Positions 56,077 to 64,000 of a DNA stretch of 64,000 bases are shown one piece after another. Each line of letters opens with the position of its first letter. The stretch's first letter is position 1. The DNA is from Lichenicoccus roseus (lineage in GTDB: Bacteria; Pseudomonadota; Alphaproteobacteria; Acetobacterales; Acetobacteraceae), in assembly GCF_005844085.1 (NCBI RefSeq), contig NZ_VCDI01000003.1, positions 62,001 through 126,000 on the forward strand, written 5' to 3'. The position numbers and the translations under genes were made by a program. A model generated the notes under the pieces. It had not been told where the DNA came from and did not search any database. It worked only from the letters and a program-made list of their open reading frames with translations.

Positions 56077-56979
56077 GTGGACCGCCACCTGGAGGGCTTC
56101 CTCGAGATGCTGGTGGCCGAGCGCGGCGCCAGTGCCAACACGCTGAAGGCCTACGGCGCCGATCTGGCCGATTTCGCCACGCATGCGCAGGCTGCCGGCG
56201 AGCGGCCGGCCGCGGCCTGCACTGCAACGGTGCGTGACTACATGGCCGGGCTGGGGCGTCGCGGGCTGTCCGCGCGCACCGCCTGCCGCCGGTTGTCCTG
56301 CCTGCGCCAGTTCTTCCTGCACCTCCTGCGCGAGGGCGTGCGGACCGACGATCCCTGCCTGCTGCTGGATGCGCCGCGCCAGGCTCCGGCGCTGCCGCGC
56401 CACCTGTCGGAAGCCGAGGTCGATGCGCTGCTGGCCGCCTGCGCCGAGGGGGGCCCGATGGCGCCGCAGCGCCAGGCGGTGGCGCGGGCGGCGATCGAGA
56501 TCCTGTACGCCACCGGACTGCGCATCTCCGAGTTGCTGGCGCTGCGGCGCGAGGCGCTTTCCGGCACCGCGCCGATGCTGCTGGTGCGTGGCAAGGGCGG
56601 CCGCGAGCGTGTGGTGCCGCTATCGGACGAAGCGCGCGAGGCGGCCGACGCCATGCTGCGGGACCGCGCCGCGCCGGCCTCGCCGTGGCTGTTCGCCGGT
56701 CGCGATCCACGCCGGCCATTGAGCCGCCAGGGTTTCGACCTGATCCTGGCTGAGGCTGGCCGGTGCGCCGGCATTCCCGCGGCGCGGCTGTCGCCGCACG
56801 TGCTGCGGCACTCCTTCGCCAGCCACATGCTGGCGCACGGCGCCGACCTGCGCGCCTTGCAGACCCTGCTCGGTCACGCCGACATCGCCACCACGCAGAT
56901 CTACACCCATGTGCAGGCGGAGCGTCTGGCCCGACTCGTCGAGGCCCACCACCCGCTTGCGGATGGCGGAGCGGGCTGA
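56077..56979 (+). CDS. xerD: tyrosine recombinase XerC/XerD
   Basis: A 300-residue site-specific recombinase of the chromosome-dimer type. The SAM-like N-terminal DNA-binding domain (about 1-95) includes [17 protein letters not shown]. The catalytic residues are Arg149 (ATGLRISEL), Lys172 or Lys174, His241-x-x-Arg244 ([15 protein letters not shown]), His267 (LLGHADI) and the nucleophile Tyr276 (TQIYTHV). The start is GTG with AGGAAGAGC upstream. XerC and XerD are hard to separate by eye; the length and [10 protein letters not shown] favour XerD. It is not associated with any integron or phage genes. Confidence 0.87.
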   Translation: MDRHLEGFLEMLVAERGASANTLKAYGADLADFATHAQAAGERPAAACTATVRDYMAGLGRRGLSARTACRRLSCLRQFFLHLLREGVRTDDPCLLLDAPRQAPALPRHLSEAEVDALLAACAEGGPMAPQRQAVARAAIEILYATGLRISELLALRREALSGTAPMLLVRGKGGRERVVPLSDEAREAADAMLRDRAAPASPWLFAGRDPRRPLSRQGFDLILAEAGRCAGIPAARLSPHVLRHSFASHMLAHGADLRALQTLLGHADIATTQIYTHVQAERLARLVEAHHPLADGGAG

Positions 56980-57103
56980 CGCAAGCGGTTCGCAGGGTTG
57001 ATCCGTCTGCTCACGCAGCCGCGGCAGACGCGCAGGATCGGTGCCGGGATGCGCGTCCGGGCAGGGGATTGGCACAACCGGGAACTGTGCTAGAGGCACC
57101 CGC

Positions 57104-58060
57104 ATGCGCCAGTTCCTTGATTTCGAAAAACCGGTCGCCGAGCTCGAGGACAAGATCGACGAGCTTCGCAGGATGTCGGAGACCGACGGCATCAACATCT
57201 CCGAGGAGGTGGCGCGGCTGACCGAAAAGGCAGACCGCCAGCTGCGCGCCACCTACGCCAAGCTGACGCCCTGGCAGAAGGTCCAGGTCGCGCGCCACGC
57301 GCAGCGGCCGCACACGCTCGACTACATCCGCACCCTGGTCACCGAATACACGCCGCTCGCCGGCGACCGCAGCTTCGCCGAGGACAATGCGGTCGTCGGT
57401 GGCCTCGGACGCTTCGAGAATCGCCCGGTCGTGGTGGTCGGCACCGAGCGCGGCGACGATCTCGACACCAGGCTGAAGCATAACTTCGGCATGGCGCGGC
57501 CCGAGGGCTACCGCAAGGTGCGACGCCTGGTGGAGCTGGCCAGCCGCTTCGCACTTCCGATCCTGTCCTTCGTCGATACCGCCGGCGCGTTTCCCGGCAT
57601 CGAGGCGGAGGCACGCGGCCAGGCCGAGGCGATCGCGCGCTCGACCGACGCCTTCCTCAGCGCGCCGGTGCCGATCCTGGTGACGGTGATCGGCGAGGGC
57701 GGCTCCGGCGGCGCCATCGCGCTCGGCGCCGGCGACCGCGTGTTCATGCTGGAGCATTCGATCTATTCGGTGATCTCGCCGGAAGGCTGCGCCTCGATCC
57801 TGTGGCGTGACACCACCCAGGCCGCCGCCGCCGCCGAGGCGATGAAGCTGACGGCGACCGACCTCAGGAATTTCCGGCTGATCGACGAGATCATCCCCGA
57901 GCCCGTCGGCGGCGCGCATCGCGATCCCGTGGTCACCATCCAGGCGGTGGGGCGCGCCATCGCCACGGCGCTGCCTGGCCTGCTGGCGCTGGATCCGGCT
58001 GCCCTGCGCGCGCAGAGACGCGAGAAATACCTTGCGATGAGCCGCGAACCGGCTGTCTGA
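57104..58060 (+). CDS. accA: acetyl-CoA carboxylase carboxyltransferase subunit alpha
   Basis: A 318-residue subunit that transfers CO2 from carboxybiotin to acetyl-CoA, the committed step of fatty-acid synthesis. Signatures are [56 protein letters not shown]-like, [27 protein letters not shown] and [42 protein letters not shown]. Start is the ATG at 57104; a longer frame upstream is not conserved. It follows the recombinase by about 125 bp. Confidence 0.97.
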   Translation: MRQFLDFEKPVAELEDKIDELRRMSETDGINISEEVARLTEKADRQLRATYAKLTPWQKVQVARHAQRPHTLDYIRTLVTEYTPLAGDRSFAEDNAVVGGLGRFENRPVVVVGTERGDDLDTRLKHNFGMARPEGYRKVRRLVELASRFALPILSFVDTAGAFPGIEAEARGQAEAIARSTDAFLSAPVPILVTVIGEGGSGGAIALGAGDRVFMLEHSIYSVISPEGCASILWRDTTQAAAAAEAMKLTATDLRNFRLIDEIIPEPVGGAHRDPVVTIQAVGRAIATALPGLLALDPAALRAQRREKYLAMSREPAV

Positions 58061-58069
58061 GGCGCCTGC

Positions 58070-58199
58070 TCAGGCCGCCCGCACCTCGGCCACGAACGTG
58101 GTCAAGCGCGATCAATGCCAGCAGCAGGATCGCGACCGCCGCGGCGATCTTCCTGCCGATCGAGAAGCGCCCGTGACCGGCAGTCGCCCACATGGACAT
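58070..58199 (-). pseudogene. possible frameshifted small membrane protein
   Basis: Minus strand from ATG 58199 (or ATG 58193) gives MSMWATAGHGRFSIGRKI followed by AAAVAILLLALIAL, a basic head plus one hydrophobic helix. In this frame the protein runs on into accA as non-descript sequence. Dropping one C just after the helix instead gives LTTFVAEVRAA and a TGA at 58070-58072, a compact and more natural end. A single-base frameshift in a roughly 42-residue membrane protein is therefore possible; so is chance. Confidence 0.3.
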
Positions 58200-58288
58200 T
58201 GTCCTGTTCAGCCGGCCTGAGGCGGGCGCCCCGGGCGTCGCGTGTGTCTTCTCCGCAAAGTTGTAGGTGGGCCTTCCCTAACCGACCC

Positions 58289-59077
58289 TTAAGAGCCGGC
58301 GGTGCCTGCCGCGGCGCCTGGCTGCGCCGATGGCGGCTCGCCTTGGACCGGGGTGTAGCCAAGCTCCGCGATCAGCGCCCGGACCGCAACGCCTGCCTCG
58401 GCAACGGCGTCCGCGTCGATGCCCTTGCTGACCAGGCTGACGCCGCGACGATCCGGGCGCTCGTACGGGTAGCTGCCGATCTCGACCGCCGGCATGCGGC
58501 GCTGGATCGCTTCCAGGCCCTCGGCGATGGCGCCCTCCAGCATGCCGTCCGCGTGCCAGGCCAGCGACACCACCGGACGGCCACCGGCCAGCGACGGTGC
58601 CAGGTTCTCGAACATCGCCCGCATGATGCGCGGCACCCCGGCCATCACATGCACGTTGCCGATGCTGTAGCCCGGCGCCACCGAGACCGGGTTGTCGATC
58701 GGCGTGGCACCGCGTGGCAGCATCGCCATGCGCTGGCGGGCCGCATTGAAGCTGCCCGGCGCCATGTAGGCCTCGAGCTTCGCGAACGAGTCCGGATGGA
58801 TTTCCCACGGCACCCCGAATGCCTCGGCGACGCAGGCGCTGGTGATGTCGTCATGGGTCGGGCCGATGCCGCCGGTGGTCAGCAGGTGGTCGTACCGGGC
58901 GCGCAGCTCGACGATGGTTCCCACGATGGTCTCGCTGACGTCCGGGATCACCCGCACCTCGCGCAGGCTTATGCCGAGCTGTCCGAGGCGGCGGGCGAGG
59001 AACTGGACGTTGGCGTCCTGGGTGCGGCCGGACAGGATCTCGTTGCCGATCACCAGGATGCAGGCGGTGGGGTTCAT
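58289..59077 (-). CDS. CinA N-terminal / MoCF domain protein
   Basis: A 262-residue protein with the molybdopterin-binding fold: CILVIGNEILSGRTQDANVQFLARRLGQLGISLREVRVIPD, then LLTTGGIGPTHDDITSACVAEAFG, the MoaB/Mog/CinA signature. It lacks the CinA nicotinamide-nucleotide amidase C-terminal domain; the second half is the KH-like extension of short CinA homologues. Such proteins may act as ADP-ribose pyrophosphatase or in pyridine-nucleotide salvage. It is divergent from the exonuclease gene, 23 bp away. Confidence 0.86.
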   Translation of the reverse strand: MNPTACILVIGNEILSGRTQDANVQFLARRLGQLGISLREVRVIPDVSETIVGTIVELRARYDHLLTTGGIGPTHDDITSACVAEAFGVPWEIHPDSFAKLEAYMAPGSFNAARQRMAMLPRGATPIDNPVSVAPGYSIGNVHVMAGVPRIMRAMFENLAPSLAGGRPVVSLAWHADGMLEGAIAEGLEAIQRRMPAVEIGSYPYERPDRRGVSLVSKGIDADAVAEAGVAVRALIAELGYTPVQGEPPSAQPGAAAGTAGS

Positions 59078-59100
59078 GCGGTTCGCTCGATAAAGGGTGG

Positions 59101-59943
59101 ATGCATGCCTACATGGGCCCGATGACGGCGATCCATACCCCCGACCTTGCTCCCGACGGACGGCTGCTCCGGGTCATCGACCTGGAGACCACCGGCAACA
59201 GCTTCACCGACGGCGGGGTGGTGGAGATCGGCTGGCAGGACCTTGTCGAGACGAAGTCCGGCTGGCGCCTGCAGGGCGATCCGCAGGCGCTGCTGGTGCG
59301 GCCGGGCAATCCGATCTCGCCAGCCACCTCGGCGATCCACCACCTGATCGACGAGGATGTGGCCGGTGCACCGCCCTGGCTACAGGTGGCACCCGGCGTC
59401 CTGCGCGGCGGCGGCACCTCGGAGCCGAGGCCGATCGCGCTGGCGGCGCACCGCTCGGCATTCGAGCAGCGCTGGTGCGTGCCGGCGGTCTCCGGCAACG
59501 CGCGCTGGATCTGCACCTACAAGTGCGCGCTGCGTATCTGGCCGCAGGCGCCGGGCCACTCCAACCAGGGCCTGCGCTACTGGCGGCGTCCGGAGGGTCT
59601 GGATCGCGCGCTCGGGCTGCCTGCGCACCGGGCCGGCCCGGACGCCTATGTCACGGCGCACCATCTGCGCGACATGCTGGCGGTGGCGACGGTGGAGCAG
59701 CTGCTGGCCTGGTCGGCGGAGCCCGCCCTGCTGGCGCGCGTCCCCTATGGTCCGTATCGCTACCGGAACTGGCGCGACCTCGACCACGAGGTGCTCGAGC
59801 GCATCGCCGCCGGCGACGGCAATGCCGACATGGCGTTCACCGCCCGCACCGAGCTCGCCCGTCGCGCAGGCATGCCCGAAGCAAGCATGTCCGGCGAGGT
59901 CGCGACGCCGCAGATGGCGCTCGGCCTCGATCGGCAGCCGTAG
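59101..59943 (+). CDS. DnaQ-like 3'-5' exonuclease
   Basis: A 280-residue protein with a DEDDh exonuclease domain: Exo I LRVIDLETTG (Asp27, Glu29), a probable Exo II in AAHRSAFEQRW with the substrate-contact Asp replaced by Ser, and Exo III HRAGPDAYVTAHHL (H-x4-D). An N-terminal stretch of about 20 residues and a C-terminal region (about 200-280) without a recognised motif follow. The start could be ATG 59101, 59113 or 59122. Whether it edits DNA or degrades RNA cannot be told; the Exo II deviation makes activity uncertain. Confidence 0.72.
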   Translation: MHAYMGPMTAIHTPDLAPDGRLLRVIDLETTGNSFTDGGVVEIGWQDLVETKSGWRLQGDPQALLVRPGNPISPATSAIHHLIDEDVAGAPPWLQVAPGVLRGGGTSEPRPIALAAHRSAFEQRWCVPAVSGNARWICTYKCALRIWPQAPGHSNQGLRYWRRPEGLDRALGLPAHRAGPDAYVTAHHLRDMLAVATVEQLLAWSAEPALLARVPYGPYRYRNWRDLDHEVLERIAAGDGNADMAFTARTELARRAGMPEASMSGEVATPQMALGLDRQP

Positions 59944-60034
59944 CCTTCGTCGGTCCGGCGGCGGGGGGGGGGGCGGGTGCCGGGCGAGCGGCTCATGCAT
60001 CGACGAGGCCTTCCGGCTCGCCTGCCGGTAGGGC

Positions 60035-61168
60035 CTACAGGAGGTCCCTGAGCATCGGCACCAGCGGCTTGTCGGCCTCCGGCATCGGGTAGTCGCCAAG
60101 CTTGTCCGGTCGCACCCAGGCCAGGCCCTGGCCCTCGCGTGGCTGCGGAATGCCGGTCCAGCGCCGGCAGAGATAGAGCGGCATCAGCAGGTGCACGGCG
60201 GCGGCGGTCGCGGTGGCGGCAATGGTGTGCGAGGCGAAGGTGAAGGGCGCCAGGCAGGTCCGCGACACGTCGATCCCGAGTTCCTCCTGCAGTTCGCGGA
60301 TCAGCGCCTGCTCCGGGGTCTCGCCGGCTTCGATCTTGCCGCCCGGGAACTCCCATAGCCCGGCCATCGAGCGCCCCTCGGGGCGGCGTGCCAGCAGGAT
60401 GCGTCCGTCGCCGTCGATCAGCGCACAGGCCGCGACCAGCATCAGCCGCGGGGCGGTGGATTGCGCCGCCGGTGCCGGCTTTCCCTCGCGGACCGGACGC
60501 GGCCGGGCCTGCAGGCCGGGATCGGCGATGAGGTCGGCGTGGGTCGCCTCGAACTGCAGCACCGGGTGGCTGCCGCCGCGGGCGAGGAACTCCTGCTGAC
60601 CGGTTCCGGTCTCGCGGAAACCGATGCGGCGGAGCACCGCCGCGGAGCCGGGATTGTCGGTCGCCACCTGCGCCACCAGCCGGTCGATGTCGAGGTTGGC
60701 GAGCGCCCACCGCGCGATGCGCCCGGCAGCCTCGGTGGCGACGCCGTCGCCCCAGTACCGCCGGCCGATCCAGTAGCCGAGATTGCCGCTGCGTGTGGTG
60801 CCGTCGAGGCGCAGCCCGATGCAGCCGAGCAACTCGCCCGGCTGCCCCTCCGGATCCGGCTGCTCCTGGACCCGGGTTTCGGGACCTGGCTCCGAGCGGA
60901 TGATGGCGTAGTGGTGGGCGGTGCCGGCTGTCGCCTGTTCGGCGGTGGAGGCGATCCAGTCGTCGGTCAGGCGGCGCGGGTACGGGAACGGCAGGCGCGG
61001 CAGCATGCGCACCACGCCCCAGTCATTGACCAGCCGGTGGATCGCCTCGGCATCCTGCGGACACGGCGAGCGCAGGATGAAGCGCGTGGTGACGATCGGC
61101 GCCGTCGCCGCACGCGGCACGGGCCGCGCCGGAGGTGGCGCCGTTTCGATCACGCGGCCCTCGATCAC
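60035..61168 (-). CDS. GNAT acetyltransferase fused to MutT-type NUDIX hydrolase
   Basis: A 377-residue two-domain protein (from the GTG at 61168). The GNAT domain (about 25-210) has [23 protein letters not shown], the acetyl-CoA loop [18 protein letters not shown] and [18 protein letters not shown], close to RimJ-type ribosomal-protein acetylases. The NUDIX domain (about 240-377) has [22 protein letters not shown] and a complete Nudix box, [23 protein letters not shown], of the 8-oxo-dGTP (MutT) type. The start GTG overlaps the Rieske gene's TGA (GTGA), so it is translationally coupled to it. The fusion is annotated in other alphaproteobacteria, as I recall, but its use is unknown. Confidence 0.85.
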   Translation of the reverse strand: MIEGRVIETAPPPARPVPRAATAPIVTTRFILRSPCPQDAEAIHRLVNDWGVVRMLPRLPFPYPRRLTDDWIASTAEQATAGTAHHYAIIRSEPGPETRVQEQPDPEGQPGELLGCIGLRLDGTTRSGNLGYWIGRRYWGDGVATEAAGRIARWALANLDIDRLVAQVATDNPGSAAVLRRIGFRETGTGQQEFLARGGSHPVLQFEATHADLIADPGLQARPRPVREGKPAPAAQSTAPRLMLVAACALIDGDGRILLARRPEGRSMAGLWEFPGGKIEAGETPEQALIRELQEELGIDVSRTCLAPFTFASHTIAATATAAAVHLLMPLYLCRRWTGIPQPREGQGLAWVRPDKLGDYPMPEADKPLVPMLRDLL

Positions 61169-62400
61169 GCAGCCCCGGCGACCTGCCTGGCAACCGGGCA
61201 CGGCGTCGCATCGGACGCGATGTCATCCGCAACGATGCCGCGTGCCGCCAGCAGGCCGCGCAGGTTGCGTATCACCGGGAACACCTCCTGGTTGCGATCG
61301 CAGCCCTGAGCGTCGTGCGCTGCCTGCTCCATCTCGACGATGTCGCGGTCCTCCTGGAAGATCCGCTCGGTGAACATCACCAGCAGCGGCCAGGCCGCCT
61401 GCAGGATGCCGGGGATCTTCGGCTTCCTCACCGACAGCAGCCCGAAGGTGCGGTTGCTGCGCTGCTCCTCGTCCTGCGGCGTATAGGCGATCCAAAGATC
61501 CATCACAGGCGCCTCGTCCTTGGTGCGGATGCGCAGCGTCTGGTACGGATATTCGGTGCGTATGGTCATGACGTCGCGGTCGGCATGCTTCGTTTCGGTG
61601 CCGCGGCGCTCCCCGAAGATCAGCGCCTCGCCGAGCGGCTGCTTGCCGCCGGTGCGCGCGAAGCTGTAGCGCGCCTCGATCCAGTCCTCGCCGCGGTCCT
61701 GGCCCAGGAAGCGCGGGCGCATCTGACCCATCTGCTTGGCGTGCATGAACTGGTGGTTCATGTCCATCAGGTTCTCGTGCATGAAGCTGTAGTGGCAGCC
61801 GACCACCCGGCCGAAGCGGCGTGTCTTGTAGGCCGGGTCGGCGGAGGAGCCGAAGGCCGGGACCGGCGTGCCGGCGGCCAGCGACGCCTTGCCCGGGAAC
61901 ACCATGATCAGCCCGCCGACTTCCTGGCACGGATAGGAGCGTACGCCGTTCGGCAGCTTGTCCTTGCCGATGTAGGGCACGTCCACGCAGGCGCCCGATC
62001 GGCCATAGGCCCAGCCATGGTAGCAGCATCGCACCGACTGGCCTTCCACCGTGCCCTTGCTCAGCGGCACCTGGCGATGCGCGCAGCGATCCTCCAGCGC
62101 GTAGACCGGGCCTTCTTTCGGGCGCACCAGTACGATCGGCTCGCCGGCATAGCGCACCGCAAGCACTCCGCCGGGCTTGAGTTCGCGCGACCACGCCACC
62201 GGGTACCAGTGGTCGGGATGGCAGCGCACACGACGCAGGTCGCGGCCGCTTTCCTCGACGCCGCGAGCCGCCGGGGCGGTGCGCCCGGCCGGTTGCGCGC
62301 TCCCGGGTCCCGCGCTCCCGGGCGATGTCGGCCCGGCTTGGGGATCCGTCTGCACGTCGCCGTCCGGGAGCGCGTCGGTGGTCGGAAAGGCGTGGTCCAT
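61165..62400 (-). CDS. Rieske aromatic-ring-hydroxylating oxygenase, alpha-subunit-like
   Basis: A 411-residue protein. The Rieske 2Fe-2S site is Cys106-x-His108 ([10 protein letters not shown]) and Cys125-x-x-His128 (CCYHGWAYG). The catalytic domain's mononuclear iron ligands are likely in [17 protein letters not shown] (Asp213, His216, His220). The overall length and [20 protein letters not shown] resemble vanillate O-demethylase and pheophorbide a oxygenase-like members. The first 50 residues are Pro/Ser-rich. The reductase partner is not seen. It is divergent from the flavin amine oxidase gene across 335 bp. Confidence 0.83.
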   Translation of the reverse strand: MDHAFPTTDALPDGDVQTDPQAGPTSPGSAGPGSAQPAGRTAPAARGVEESGRDLRRVRCHPDHWYPVAWSRELKPGGVLAVRYAGEPIVLVRPKEGPVYALEDRCAHRQVPLSKGTVEGQSVRCCYHGWAYGRSGACVDVPYIGKDKLPNGVRSYPCQEVGGLIMVFPGKASLAAGTPVPAFGSSADPAYKTRRFGRVVGCHYSFMHENLMDMNHQFMHAKQMGQMRPRFLGQDRGEDWIEARYSFARTGGKQPLGEALIFGERRGTETKHADRDVMTIRTEYPYQTLRIRTKDEAPVMDLWIAYTPQDEEQRSNRTFGLLSVRKPKIPGILQAAWPLLVMFTERIFQEDRDIVEMEQAAHDAQGCDRNQEVFPVIRNLRGLLAARGIVADDIASDATPCPVARQVAGAA

Positions 62401-62735
62401 CAGTCCTCGATCGCTCGTTGCATCGCGGCGCGCGACGCGTTGCACGCGACCATAGTCGTTCCCGGCGCCGTGGCGAAATCGTAATTGCAACAGGCTTGCA
62501 ATCCCGCATGATCACCATGGTGCCTGATCGTGCAGCATTCATCGTGCCGTCATGATGAAGATGCCTAGAAATCAGTCGTTGATCACCGGCCCGCAATCAT
62601 GTCAGGCATGCATCAAGTTGAAGGCAGGCAGGTTTTACGGCATCTTCGTAAGATATGCCTATGAATACGCCATTTGCCTCATTCTTGACTAGTGGATTGC
62701 ACTGATCTGGAGCAGAATGCTTGAGCGCGACGCAG
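62401..62735. other. divergent intergenic region, no gene recognised
   Basis: 335 bp between the Rieske oxygenase (minus) and the flavoprotein (plus). It is richer in A and T than its surroundings and includes a CACCATGGTG palindrome (near 62513) and repeated GATCA elements that could be regulator sites. I cannot assign promoters with confidence. One open frame here is antisense to the flavoprotein gene and not credible. Confidence 0.35.
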
Positions 62736-64000
62736 ATGAAGCTTCCCCCGACCCGGCGACAGCTGCTGACCCGGATCGGCGTCACCGCCGGCAGCGCCGC
62801 GATGTACCAGGCGATGACGCGCATGGGCCATGCCGCCGGCACCGATTTCAGGAGCCCGCCCGCGCTCAGCGGCGCCAAGCAGGGGACGACCGTCGTGGTG
62901 CTCGGCGCCGGGCTCGCCGGCATGCTGGCGGCCTACGAGCTCAAGCGCGCCGGCTACGGCGTGCGCATCCTGGAGTACCAGAACCGCTCCGGCGGCCGGA
63001 ACTTCTCGCTGCGTGGCGGAGACAGCCTGACCGAACTGGGTGGCGCCACCCAGAAGGTCGGGTTCGCGCCTGGCAACTACATCAATCCGGGGCCGTGGCG
63101 CATCCCGTACCATCACCAGGCGATCCTGCACTACTGCCGTGCCTTCGGGGTGGCGCTGGAGCCGTTCATCGAGGTCAACCACAACGCGCTGCTGCACAAC
63201 AGCGCGAGCTTCGGCGGCACGCCGCAGCGCTACCGCGACATCATGACGGACTTCAACGGCCAGACCGCCGAGCTGCTGGCCAAGGCGATCAACCAGAACC
63301 ATCTCGATGACGTGGTCAGCGCCGACGAACGGCACGACCTGCTCGCCGCCATGCGTGGCTGGGGCCTGCTCGACGTCGACTATGCCTACAGGAAGAGCGA
63401 CAAGGTCTCGCTGCGGCGTGGCTGGGCGAAGGCGCAGGGCGGCGGGCCGGATGGCGCGCCAGTCCCTTCGCAGCCGCTGCCGCGTGCCGAGGTGATGAAG
63501 TCCGGCCTGTGGCAATGGCTCGCCTTCAACATGAACTACGAGATGCAGACCACGATGTTCCAGCCGGTCGGTGGCATGGACATGATCGGCAAGGCCTTTG
63601 CCCGGCAGGTCGAGGGCCTGGTGACCCACAACGTCAAGGTCACCCGCATCGAGCAGGACGAGCGCGGCGTCACCGTCACCTACGACGACAACAACCATGG
63701 CGGTGCGGTCGGCCAGGCGAAGGCCGACTACTGCGTCTGCACCATTCCGCTCTCGGTGCTGAGCCAGATCGACGTGCAGGCGAGGGCGCCGCTGCGGCAG
63801 GCGATCCAGGCGGTGCCGTATGCGAGCTCGGTCAAGGTCGGGCTGGAATTCAACCGGCGGTTCTGGGAGGAGGATGAGCAGATCTACGGCGGCATCAGCT
63901 TCACCGACCAGCCGATGAGCCAGATCTCCTATCCGAGCCACGGCTACTTCTCGGACGGTCCGGCGGTGCTGCTTGGCGCCTACATGTTCGGGGCGGCCGC
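62736..64000 (+). CDS. Tat-exported flavin-dependent amine oxidase-like protein (partial)
   Basis: The open frame starts at the ATG at 62736 and has no stop before the window end, so 421 N-terminal residues are seen. The N-terminus has a twin-arginine motif (PTRRQLLTRIGV), predicting Tat export. The FAD Rossmann motif is VVVLGAGLAGMLAAYELKRAG (GAGLAG at 57-62), followed by YQNRSGGRNFSL, the GGAT-type loop and the substrate-site region QPVGGMDMIGKAF. The fold is that of flavin monoamine oxidases. The ribosome site is weak. The C-terminus lies outside the window. Confidence 0.8.
   Translation, partial: MKLPPTRRQLLTRIGVTAGSAAMYQAMTRMGHAAGTDFRSPPALSGAKQGTTVVVLGAGLAGMLAAYELKRAGYGVRILEYQNRSGGRNFSLRGGDSLTELGGATQKVGFAPGNYINPGPWRIPYHHQAILHYCRAFGVALEPFIEVNHNALLHNSASFGGTPQRYRDIMTDFNGQTAELLAKAINQNHLDDVVSADERHDLLAAMRGWGLLDVDYAYRKSDKVSLRRGWAKAQGGGPDGAPVPSQPLPRAEVMKSGLWQWLAFNMNYEMQTTMFQPVGGMDMIGKAFARQVEGLVTHNVKVTRIEQDERGVTVTYDDNNHGGAVGQAKADYCVCTIPLSVLSQIDVQARAPLRQAIQAVPYASSVKVGLEFNRRFWEEDEQIYGGISFTDQPMSQISYPSHGYFSDGPAVLLGAYMFGAA

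Noticed and set aside
56077-56979. Tyrosine recombinase as a sign of a mobile element
   Set aside because: Length, domain order and motif spacing match housekeeping XerC/XerD, the neighbours are core genes and there are no attachment-site repeats.
62597-62923. 108-codon minus-strand frame over the start of the flavin amine oxidase gene
   Set aside because: It is antisense to the Tat signal and FAD-binding region of a well-supported gene.

Overview
The window is about 64 kb of high-GC chromosomal DNA, densely packed with ordinary bacterial genes. It most likely comes from an alphaproteobacterium of the Acetobacteraceae type. The grounds are a circularly permuted two-piece tmRNA gene, an alpha-type SspB, a MucR/Ros regulator, an OlsB ornithine-lipid acyltransferase, a fused AroK-AroB protein, and an apparent NadQ-like operator in front of nadABC. 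I see no prophage, insertion sequence, CRISPR array, tRNA or rRNA. The single tyrosine recombinase looks like the housekeeping XerC/XerD.

Layout. 1-9.7 kb: FUSC transporter (cut by the window edge), DegP/DegQ protease, SGNH hydrolase, OpgC-like membrane acyltransferase, Mrp/ApbC Fe-S carrier, thyX, permuted ssrA followed at once by sspB, class I fumarase and a VOC protein. 9.9-20.8 kb: large porin, tiny lipoprotein, opgG-opgH glucan operon, TspO, NnrU, HAD phosphatase, beta-propeller, and a DUF4239/YbjQ-like/HPP operon. 21.2-29.9 kb: outer-membrane barrel protein, nfuA, nitroreductase, tsaB-rimI, TusA-like protein, mucR, fur-olsB-lnt, XRE regulator and a PTP-like phosphatase. 30-37.9 kb: sdhCDAB, asd, stand-alone CheB domain, GlxA-type regulator, HD protein and methyltransferase. 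38-48.1 kb: nadABC with two palindromic operators, a block of four glycosyltransferases and a convergent GH15 glucosidase. 48.2-64 kb: alaS, nucleoside deoxyribosyltransferase, GtrA, OmpA, aroKB, XerC/D recombinase, accA, CinA-like protein, exonuclease, a GNAT-NUDIX fusion coupled to a Rieske oxygenase, and a Tat-exported flavin amine-oxidase-like protein that runs off the end.

Genes that work together. ssrA makes the ANDNFEALAVAA tag and sspB, 115 bp downstream of the last tmRNA stem, delivers such tagged proteins to ClpXP. OpgC, OpgG and OpgH belong to periplasmic glucan synthesis and decoration. nadABC is the complete aspartate route to nicotinate mononucleotide. sdhCDAB and fumarase are consecutive TCA steps. 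olsB, lnt, opgGH and accA all bear on the envelope.

The most unusual items are the ssrA-sspB linkage, the uncharacterised four-glycosyltransferase block, the DUF4239/YbjQ-like/HPP operon, the GNAT-NUDIX and AroK-AroB fusions, the inverted repeat over the XRE promoter and the paired nad operators. I found no clear-cut new system. The glycosyltransferase block is the best candidate for undescribed chemistry.
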